64,000 bases of DNA, from contig NZ_CP121112.1 of assembly GCF_029625295.1 (NCBI RefSeq), forward strand, positions 4,650,001 to 4,714,000, read 5' to 3'. Position 1 is the first letter of the stretch. Every line of letters begins with the position of its first letter. The position numbers and the translations under genes were made by a program. Source of the stretch: Flavobacterium gyeonganense. GTDB lineage: Bacteria; Bacteroidota; Bacteroidia; Flavobacteriales; Flavobacteriaceae. Of the stretch, positions 57,103 through 64,000 are shown in pieces. Below the pieces are notes generated by a model that saw only the letters and a list, made by a program, of their open reading frames with translations, searched no databases and was not told the origin of the DNA.

Positions 57103-58812
57103 TTGGTGAGAATTTATTTCAGCATATTTCTGATTTGGTTACAGTTTTTTTGTTTTGGTCAAAATTCTTTTCAGTCACTGAAACAGGATCTTGAGCAGAA
57201 AATAGTGTATTCTGATTTTAAAACCGCTTTAGCTATCATTAACAAAAACAGGGAAAATTATGGAGATTTGAAAAGAAACGATCTGGATGTTATAAAAACA
57301 AAAATTTTAACTGAATTCGGACTTTATGATGAAGCCTTTAAACTTTCTCAAAATCTTTTAGCCAATTCTGAAATTACAGATGAGCAAAAACTTAAAATTC
57401 ATGTAGAAAGAGCACTCATTTATGAAATTAATGATAATGATAAATCGTGTTTGTCAGAATTGAATAAAGCAGAAGCAATACTTTTAAAACACCCGGAATT
57501 TAAGATTAAAAATTACACGAATTTCCTCATCCGAAAATCTTCTTATTACAGGGTAAATGGGTTTTCAAAAAAAGCATATAAGCTTGCTCTTCAGGCAAAA
57601 AAGTATGCAGAGTCTGTCAACGACAAAGTGAATATGCCAGTGGTAGAACTCATCTTAGGAATTGGTAACCGAAGAACAAATCCGGAAGCAGAATTACAAC
57701 ATTACAATCGTGCACTTCATCTGTATAAAAAGCTTAATCATTATCAGGCGGTTATTGCAACTTATGAAAATCTGAGCTATTTTTATTTTTCAAAAGGTGA
57801 ATATAAAATGGCCAATACTTTTATAGATTCGGCTATTGCTATCTCATCAAAATCAAATGTTTTGAATTATAAGGCTGATGTTTTTCAGACCAAGAGCGAT
57901 ATTTTAGAAAAACAAAACAAAACAGATTCAGCCTTATATTATTATAAAATTGCTGCTGAATTATACAGACAATACAATGGTGAACAGCGTGACCTAAAAA
58001 TTAAGGAACTTGAAATCGAATATAATTTTGATAAGGAAAGATCTGAAAAACAATTACTTAAAAAAGATATCAAAATTACGAGAATACTAAATACAACACT
58101 ATTTATTGTGGTTCTCATCTTAGCTTTTTTTACATGGCAAATCAGGAAAAACAAAAGAAAAATCGAAATCCAGAAACAAAAAATATCTGAGAACAACATT
58201 GCACTTAAAACAAATGTCGAAGAGAAACAATTTCTTGTTCAGGAGTTGAATCACCGTGTCAAAAACAACTTGGCAGTTATTTTAAGTCTGATCGATTTTC
58301 AAAAAGACCAGGCAAAAAATAAAAATTACAAAACTATATTTGACGACCTCCATCAGCGTATTAAAACAATAACCATTGCACACGAATTTTATTCGTACAG
58401 TGTGAATCATAATGACAATGATTTGATTGAAGCTTCGGATTATGTCAATAAGATCATTGAATCTCATCAAAACAGTGCATTAAGAGCGTTCAGATATATA
58501 AATGATATTGAGTCAGTTTATTTGAATGTAGATAAAATTCTATCGCTTGGACTGCTTATAAATGAATTGGTTACAAACTCTATAAAGCATGCCAACTCAG
58601 GAGATGAACGGCTCGTTATACATTTTGAACTTAAAAAAACAGCTAATGAAATTCAATTAAATTATTCAGATAACGGAACAGTTTTCTGTTTTGAAAATGA
58701 GAACAACTCTTTGGGACTTTTGATTATTGAAGGAATGGTCAAACAATTAAAAGGAAATTATACCAGAGAAAAAGCCAACTATAAAATCGTATTTCCCTAT
58801 GTCAGATTATAA
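57103..58812 (+). CDS. TPR-containing membrane histidine kinase (HisKA_2 type)
   Basis: A 569-residue sensor. The start is TTG at 57103 or GTG at 57106; no ATG fits ahead of the signal peptide (IYFSIFLIWLQFFCFGQ). A periplasmic TPR array spans about 25-290 (FDEAFKLSQNLLANSE-like units, YYRVNGFSKKAYKLALQAKKYAE). One membrane helix lies near 330-347 (TTLFIVVLILAFFTWQI), then a coiled coil. The HisKA_2 domain has ELNHRVKNNLAVILSLIDFQ with His384. HATPase follows with LGLLINELVTNSIKHA and NSLGLLIIEGMVKQLKG. It overlaps the LytTR response regulator by 14 bases, so the two are a coupled pair. The signal sensed is unknown. Confidence 0.92.
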   Translation: MVRIYFSIFLIWLQFFCFGQNSFQSLKQDLEQKIVYSDFKTALAIINKNRENYGDLKRNDLDVIKTKILTEFGLYDEAFKLSQNLLANSEITDEQKLKIHVERALIYEINDNDKSCLSELNKAEAILLKHPEFKIKNYTNFLIRKSSYYRVNGFSKKAYKLALQAKKYAESVNDKVNMPVVELILGIGNRRTNPEAELQHYNRALHLYKKLNHYQAVIATYENLSYFYFSKGEYKMANTFIDSAIAISSKSNVLNYKADVFQTKSDILEKQNKTDSALYYYKIAAELYRQYNGEQRDLKIKELEIEYNFDKERSEKQLLKKDIKITRILNTTLFIVVLILAFFTWQIRKNKRKIEIQKQKISENNIALKTNVEEKQFLVQELNHRVKNNLAVILSLIDFQKDQAKNKNYKTIFDDLHQRIKTITIAHEFYSYSVNHNDNDLIEASDYVNKIIESHQNSALRAFRYINDIESVYLNVDKILSLGLLINELVTNSIKHANSGDERLVIHFELKKTANEIQLNYSDNGTVFCFENENNSLGLLIIEGMVKQLKGNYTREKANYKIVFPYVRL

Positions 58813-59449
58813 CAGAAGGATATTGATTGTAGAAGACGAAGTTTTAATCGCATTCTCAATAAAGAAAATGCTGGATAAAGATTTCTTTTCTGAAATTGCT
58901 CATGACTATGAAGAAGCCAGAATTCTCCTGTCGCATAAACCCTTTGATCTTGTTCTGATTGATATTTCTCTTTCCGGACACAAAACAGGTCTTGATTTGG
59001 CTAATTTTATCAATACAAATATTTCTATCCCTTTTATTTTTACTACAGCACTTACAGATCCGGGTACTCTGGAAAAAATAACGAATTTAAGGCCTTCTGC
59101 CTATCTTTCTAAACCTGTCGAAAGCGTTAACCTGATTACTGCTATAAAGCTCGCTTTGGCGAATGAAGACACGATTTTTAAAATTGAGATTGGAAAACAA
59201 ATCTATTATTTTCAGGCAAAAGATTTTCTCTTTGCCGAAGCTGATCATGTATATGTTGAAATACATTTAAAATCGGGTAAGAATCAGATTCTGAGAACAA
59301 CGATGACGTACCTTGAAGAAGTTTTTCCTTCTAAACATTTTAAAAGAATCAACCGCAGTGTTGGCGTAAACCCTTATCATATCTCAAAAATTGTAAACGA
59401 TAAGTTATTTATAGAAGATCGGGTTTTTAAAATTTCTAAAAAATTTTGA
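58799..59449 (+). CDS. LytTR family response regulator
   Basis: A 216-residue response regulator. The receiver (about 5-120) has the acidic pair VEDE, phospho-Asp55 in VLIDISLSG and the Lys of YLSKPV. The LytTR DNA-binding domain (about 130-216) shows FLFAEADHVYVEIHLKSG, LRTTMTYLEEVFPSKHFKRI and RSVGVNPYHISKI. It is translated with the overlapping kinase and should receive phosphate from it. Possible targets are the PI-PLC and T9SS genes downstream, which start 104 bases later. That target assignment is inferred from position. Confidence 0.95.
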   Translation: MSDYNRRILIVEDEVLIAFSIKKMLDKDFFSEIAHDYEEARILLSHKPFDLVLIDISLSGHKTGLDLANFINTNISIPFIFTTALTDPGTLEKITNLRPSAYLSKPVESVNLITAIKLALANEDTIFKIEIGKQIYYFQAKDFLFAEADHVYVEIHLKSGKNQILRTTMTYLEEVFPSKHFKRINRSVGVNPYHISKIVNDKLFIEDRVFKISKKF

Positions 59450-59552
59450 TGGTGTTTTAGAACAAATAAAAGGTATTTCAGAACATCTTTTTATTGATTA
59501 AAGCAGAAAGTTATTAGTTTTAAACCTACAAACAAAACTAAGCTAAAAAACC

Positions 59553-60888
59553 ATGAGTGATTTTTCAAAAAATTGGATGAGCTATCTCGATGGCAACAAA
59601 AAACTGACAGAACTTACCATTCCCGGTACACATGATACTTGTACTTACTATGTTGGAGGTTTATATCAATGTCAAACAATGAACTTTGAGACTCAATTTA
59701 AAAGTGGAGTTCGATTCTGGGATATTAGACTAAAAGTAAAAAAAGGCAAAATTTACGCATACCATGGTGATAAATATTTGGATATTACTTTTGATAATAT
59801 ACTAACAACCAGTTCTATTTTATTACAACAATTTCCATCAGAATGTATTGTAATGTCTATTTCACACGAGCAAAATCAAGATAATGTGGAGTTATATGAA
59901 AAACTTTGGCCAATCATTGAAAACTTAAACTATTGGTATAAAGAAGACCGAATCCCTAAAATTTCTGAAGTGCGTGGGAAAATAGTCCTTATTCGTCGCT
60001 TTATCGCACCAGGTGGATTAGGTTTTCCTGTAGGAATTAATACTTATGGCAGCTGGCCAGATAACAGCACTGAAAGATGGGAAAATAGTGCGGGCATAAA
60101 GTTTACAGTTCAGGATGAATACAAAGGATATCTATCAGTAAATATGAAAAAAAATTTGATAGTTATGTAGAACCTGTGTTGAATGAAGCAAAAAATAATG
60201 AGGACAGATTATTTATAAACTTTACTAGTGGAACAGTAGATGGAGGAGGAAGTGTTTTTTTCCCCCTAAGTCTCTTGCGGAAGTTACTAACAAGTTATTA
60301 TTGGACTATCTTTCTAATAATAGTAAAGGCCGCTATGGCATCATCCCAATGGATTTTCCTGAAATTCCACAAAATAAAGAATTAATCAACCGTCTTTTTT
60401 CTTGCAATCCTTTCAATTTTCCTCCCATTGAATCCATTAAGACAGGTAATGTTTATGAAATTAGATCGAGATTAGATTTAAATAAATGTTTAGATGTAAA
60501 AGGAAATACTCAAACAGATGGAACACAGGTTATTATTCATACTTCAAATAATCAATTAAATCAACGTTGGAAATTAGCAGATGCAGGTGATGGATATTTC
60601 TATATTCATACTCTAACCCAAAATGCAACTAACTCAGTTCTGGATGTAAGAGGAAATATACAGACTAATGGCACAGATGTTATCATACAAAAACAAAACA
60701 ATGGAAATAATCAAAAATGGAAAATAACGAAACTCGAAAATGGCTATTTCAATTTAGAACCTAAAAATGCCCCTAATTCTTTGCTTGACTTATTTGAAGC
60801 AAAAACTGAAGACGGTTCCCCTGTAAAAATTTTTACAAAATCTAATAATGATTGGGCAGAACAATGGGCTTTAATACCAATTAAATAA
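59553..60888 (+). pseudogene. PI-PLC X-domain/RICIN protein with two frameshifts
   Basis: Three frames join into one 445-residue protein once two single bases are restored. Residues about 1-275 are a PI-PLC X domain with His27 in IPGTHDTCTYY, WDIRLKV (Asp57), His71 in AYHGDK and CIVMSISHEQ. The first break is in an eight-A run (60147-60154); the second is in a T7C5 run (60255-60266). After it, SLAEVTNKLLLDYLSNN and RYGIIPMDFPE finish the barrel. A RICIN beta-trefoil covers about 300-445 (NQRWKLADAGDGYFYI, NQKWKITKLENGYFNL, AEQWALIPIK). There is no signal peptide, which is odd for this group. The T9SS gene follows within ten bases. Confidence 0.85.
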
Positions 60889-60897
60889 ATGCATATA

Positions 60898-62988
60898 ATG
60901 AAAAAACACTACGCTTTTTTAATAACTTTATTTTTTGTCTTTTTTACTCACAAAACATTTACCCAGCCTTACTATGACTTTACTCATACCTCTTCGCCGG
61001 GAACTTATTCAGTTGGTGGTGTAAATGTTGGATTTAATTACAATCTTAATGGTGGTCAGGTATATATCGATCATAGCTGTCCGAGTGTTTTGGGGTACAA
61101 TTTCACTAATGGTGGTTATTTTACTTTTGGCTTTAATGTTCCTATTGCGGGAGTAAGAATAAGAGGAATCCGCCAGACATTTAGCACTAATACCAATATC
61201 GCCATAAAAATAAACGGAACATCATATGCTTTGAATTCGTCAAACATTTCATCCTTCAGCGCTTGTGGTTATAACACACAAGGTTCGTTATCAAACGGAA
61301 CTTTTGTTGGTGGCAATGGTATGATTACCATTACACAACCCGGAATTACATCTCTTGAGGTACAAAACAGCGGTGGTGATTATTGGATATTTGTCGTCGA
61401 AATTCTACCTCTTGTTACTGCAACAAACACTCCTTGTACAGGCAGCACCCTAAACCTGGCCTCTAATTTTGGAGGATTAACCAGCGGTGTTACCTATAAC
61501 TGGACAGGCCCTAACGGTTTCACTTCATCACTTAACAATCCCAGTATAAGTAATGCCTCAGCAGCTAATTCAGGTCTTTATACCGTAACAGCAAGTAATG
61601 GAACTGTAACAGCTTCACAGACTCAAAATGTTTATGTAAATCCCATACCTACTGTTAATGATATAAATAACCAGACGCTTTGCAATGGTGCTTCAGTAAA
61701 TTCAGTTAATTTTAGCAGTACTGCTTTCACAGGGACAATATGTGGAGAAGTTAATGAAGGAGGTACCCTAAATCTTAGTGCTCCTCCAGGTTCTGTGTTT
61801 ACTACTGTACCGTTTGCGAGTTACGGAAATGCTTCCGGTAATTGTGGCAATTTTGTTTTAGGTTCCTGCAATTCTTCTAACAGTGTTAGTGTAGTATCAG
61901 CTGCTGCTGTGGGGAAAAATTCATTTAGTCTTGTTGCTACCAATGATAATTTTGGAGATCCATGTACCGGCACTCCAAAAAACCTAAAAGTACAGTTAAA
62001 TTATACTACTCCGGTTACTTATACCTGGACTAATAGTAATACATCAATTGGACTAGCTTCTTCCGGTACTGGTAATATACCATCTTTTGTAGCAACTAAT
62101 TCCAGCAATTTGCCTGTTATCGCTACTATAAAGGTTACACCTAAATATACTAATGGAGGCACTTGCTCAGGTACTTCAAAAACATTTACCATTACTGTAA
62201 ATCCAACACCAAAAATTACGGCTCAGCCAGTATCCAAAACAATATGTAATGGAGACAGTACCACTTTCACTGCTGCCGCAAGCAATGCTTCAGGCTATCA
62301 ATGGCAGGTAAACCCGGGTTCAGGTTTTATCGATGTATCAGATATTGAACCGTACTCAGGTGCAACGACAACAACCTTAAGTATCAACGGAGCGACAACA
62401 TTGTTAAACAATTATAAATATCGTTTAGTAGCCTCAGGGTCATGTAATCCTAAAGCAATTTCAAACATTGCAACATTAACAATTCAAAATACAGTAGATT
62501 CTCCAACTGGAGATCCGATTCAGAGTTTTAACACTGGAGACAATCTGAGTGTATTAGTTGTGAATGGTCAAAATATTAAATGGTATGCTACAGCAGAAAA
62601 TGCAGCCGGCCATGTTGATGAGTTGCCATTGACTACTTCAATTGTAAACAATAAGACATATTATGTTACACAAACCCTTGGCACTTGCGAATCTCCAATT
62701 TCGTTAGCTATTAAGGCATACAATCCTCTTTTGTCTATTAATGATACTGAAAAATCTGATGTGTTATTGACATTGTATCCAAATCCGGTAAAAGATGTTT
62801 TGCATTTTAATGTTGAAACTGAGATTAATAAAATTGTTATTTTTGATATGCATGGAAAAAAATTGCTCGAAAAAACACTAAATGGAGATTATAAAATAAA
62901 TGTTCAGTCTTTGGTTCAGGGAGTTTATATGGTTCAGTTTTTTCAAAATGAAAAGGAAATGAAAACACTTAAATTTATTAAAAATTAA
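60898..62988 (+). CDS. T9SS-exported surface protein with Ig-like/PKD-like repeats
   Basis: A 696-residue exported protein. ATG at 60889 is adjacent to the preceding stop, but the ATG at 60898 gives a better signal peptide (MKKHYAFLITLFFVFFTH). The first 160 residues after the signal are a beta-rich domain (FGFNVPIAGVRIRGIRQTF, NSGGDYWIFVVEILP). Ig-like repeats follow (YNWTGPNGFTSSLNNPSISN, ITAQPVSKTICNGDSTTFTA). The C-terminal T9SS sorting domain (about 625-696) contains LTLYPNPVKDVLHF and ends MKTLKFIKN. Such proteins are adhesins or scaffolds on the gliding surface. It is translationally close to the PI-PLC gene, suggesting joint expression. No enzymatic motif is visible. Confidence 0.88.
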   Translation: MKKHYAFLITLFFVFFTHKTFTQPYYDFTHTSSPGTYSVGGVNVGFNYNLNGGQVYIDHSCPSVLGYNFTNGGYFTFGFNVPIAGVRIRGIRQTFSTNTNIAIKINGTSYALNSSNISSFSACGYNTQGSLSNGTFVGGNGMITITQPGITSLEVQNSGGDYWIFVVEILPLVTATNTPCTGSTLNLASNFGGLTSGVTYNWTGPNGFTSSLNNPSISNASAANSGLYTVTASNGTVTASQTQNVYVNPIPTVNDINNQTLCNGASVNSVNFSSTAFTGTICGEVNEGGTLNLSAPPGSVFTTVPFASYGNASGNCGNFVLGSCNSSNSVSVVSAAAVGKNSFSLVATNDNFGDPCTGTPKNLKVQLNYTTPVTYTWTNSNTSIGLASSGTGNIPSFVATNSSNLPVIATIKVTPKYTNGGTCSGTSKTFTITVNPTPKITAQPVSKTICNGDSTTFTAAASNASGYQWQVNPGSGFIDVSDIEPYSGATTTTLSINGATTLLNNYKYRLVASGSCNPKAISNIATLTIQNTVDSPTGDPIQSFNTGDNLSVLVVNGQNIKWYATAENAAGHVDELPLTTSIVNNKTYYVTQTLGTCESPISLAIKAYNPLLSINDTEKSDVLLTLYPNPVKDVLHFNVETEINKIVIFDMHGKKLLEKTLNGDYKINVQSLVQGVYMVQFFQNEKEMKTLKFIKN

Positions 62989-63311
62989 AATAGACATATA
63001 CAAAGTAGTTAAATGGCCCTGTCAATTCTGACAGGGCTTTTTTATATAATAATTATTTCCGCCTGAATAAAATTAAATTAACATTTAAAACATGTATAAA
63101 TACTCTTTTCTTATTTATTCTATATTAGTAAATTTAAAATATTGAAAATCAGTATTTTTATTATTATTTTTTAGTAAATTTGATTCACTCCCCACTGTAT
63201 CAGGCAAAATAATATACTCTACTTCTGTTGTTTTTTCAATCTTGTTTGGTTGTAGCTTCTGTTTATTTCAAACAATAAAACACAATATATTATTAATTTA
63301 AATCAGCTGCT
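62989..63311. other. Intergenic region before the lysozyme-like gene
   Basis: 323 AT-rich bases holding the terminator at 63016-63043. The rest has no gene. No convincing promoter pair was found for the downstream gene. Confidence 0.8.
63016..63043 (+). terminator. Rho-independent terminator after the T9SS gene
   Basis: GCCCTGTC, loop AATTCT, GACAGGGC and then six T residues: a textbook intrinsic terminator 28 bases after the stop. Confidence 0.92.
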
Positions 63312-64000
63312 ATGGCAACAGTACCTCCGGACAAAAAGAGTAATTACGAAAAGTTATTCGCTTCCTGTGTTATAAAGGAAGCTAAATACCCTGAAATTGA
63401 CAAAATAACAGCAAAAATGGTTTTGAATAAATCCAGATACCAATCTGTGGGTGACCGGTTAGATATCCCGTGGTTTGTCATCGCAATTATACATTGTATG
63501 GAAGCTAGTCTGAAGTTCGATACGCATTTGCACAATGGCGATCCTCTTAAAGAACGTACAGTGCAAGTCCCTGCAGGGCGGCCAAAGATAGGAAACCCGC
63601 CATTTACATGGGAAGAAAGTGCCAAAGATGCTTTAGTGTATGACAAACTTAATACCTGGACAGACTGGAGTATTGCCGGAATACTTTATAAATTGGAACT
63701 CTACAACGGATTAGGCTATTACAGGCAAGGAATTAATTCGCCTTATTTGTGGAGCTATTCTAATCATTATACAAAAGGAAAATATGTTCAGGATGGACGA
63801 TATGATCCCACTGCTATTTCTAAGCAGTGCGGTGCTGCAGTATTGTTACGACGTATGAGCGAACAAAAGCTGATAACACTGCCAAATAGTAATTTAGTGG
63901 AACAAATCATTGCATTGGGAAATAAAACACTATACTATTCCGGTACCGTTACCAATGAAGCTAAAGAATTACAAACGCTTCTGAACAGGGCTGGCAGTAT
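63312..64000 (+). CDS. Lysozyme-like peptidoglycan hydrolase (C-terminus beyond window)
   Basis: I translated an open frame from the ATG at 63312 to the window end (229 codons, no stop). It starts MATVPPDKKSNYEKLF with no signal peptide. The core IIHCMEASLKFDTHLHNGDPL (split at residues 59-79) carries Glu64 in the position of a lysozyme acid residue, followed by PAGRPKIGNPPFTWEESAKDAL and GYYRQGINSPYLWSYSN. This pattern is found in a family of phage-like or bacterial muramidases. The last residues (EAKELQTLLNRAG) resemble the start of a peptidoglycan-binding domain. Lack of a signal peptide suggests export by other means or release on lysis. Assignment is moderate. Confidence 0.75.
   Translation, partial: MATVPPDKKSNYEKLFASCVIKEAKYPEIDKITAKMVLNKSRYQSVGDRLDIPWFVIAIIHCMEASLKFDTHLHNGDPLKERTVQVPAGRPKIGNPPFTWEESAKDALVYDKLNTWTDWSIAGILYKLELYNGLGYYRQGINSPYLWSYSNHYTKGKYVQDGRYDPTAISKQCGAAVLLRRMSEQKLITLPNSNLVEQIIALGNKTLYYSGTVTNEAKELQTLLNRAGS

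Noticed and set aside
60176..60385. Separate 69-residue gene
   Set aside because: Its first half is the middle of the PI-PLC domain and its second half is out-of-frame sequence after the second lesion.

Overview
The window comes from a member of the Bacteroidota, most likely Flavobacterium or a close relative. The evidence is AT-rich DNA, two SusC/SusD pairs, hybrid two-component regulators of the HTCS type, type IX secretion C-terminal sorting domains, Bacteroidota-style promoters (TTG, about 19 nt, TANNTTTG) and a Flavobacterium-like palindromic intergenic repeat. I see no tRNA, rRNA, CRISPR array, integrase or transposase. The species assignment is inference from gene style only.

Layout. 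(1) 1-18.8 kb is a polysaccharide utilisation locus aimed at pectin. It holds an FN3 lipoprotein (cut by the window start), SusD, SusC, a small lipoprotein, an HTCS sensor/regulator, a GH3 glycosidase with a PA14 insert, and a 1355-residue secreted fusion of pectin methylesterase, CBM6, pectate lyase, CBM35 and a T9SS tail. (2) 19.5-24.3 kb has an old yellow enzyme, an AraC regulator and a secreted GH5-RICIN enzyme behind an operator-bearing promoter. (3) 24.5-27.2 kb is a minus-strand group: SnoaL-like, MBL-fold and DsbA/FrnE-like proteins with a frameshifted Crp/Fnr regulator. (4) 27.5-29.6 kb is mesX-mesD, a folate-independent methionine synthase pair. (5) 30-32.4 kb has an SBF-type transporter divergent from an Lrp regulator, then a frameshifted lipoprotein. 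(6) 32.4-38.7 kb is a GH43-GH115-GH67 cluster that removes glucuronic acid from xylan. Its promoter carries the same palindrome as the GH5 promoter. (7) 39.2-45.8 kb is an RND tripartite efflux operon. (8) 45.9-55.8 kb is a phosphorus-type SusCD locus: a GDPD-like/alkaline phosphatase fusion, a purple-acid-type metallophosphatase, SusD, SusC and a degenerate HTCS-like regulator with no visible phosphorelay residues. (9) 56-64 kb has a YciF-like ferritin fold protein, a TPR histidine kinase with a LytTR response regulator, a PI-PLC/RICIN protein, a T9SS-exported adhesin-like protein and the start of a lysozyme-like protein.

How they work together. In locus 1 the CE8-PL1 fusion de-esterifies and cuts homogalacturonan outside the cell, SusCD imports oligomers, GH3 trims side chains and the HTCS senses the product. 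In cluster 6, GH115 and GH67 remove (methyl)glucuronate from xylan or its oligomers while GH43 removes xylose or arabinose. The shared operator suggests co-regulation with GH5. In locus 8, SusCD probably imports products of phosphodiester and phosphomonoester cleavage.

Quality caution. Six genes are interrupted by eight lesions that each look like a single missing base, and seven of the eight lie in homopolymer runs. They may be sequencing errors or true pseudogenes. The sequence alone cannot decide, so these genes are listed with their restored extents.
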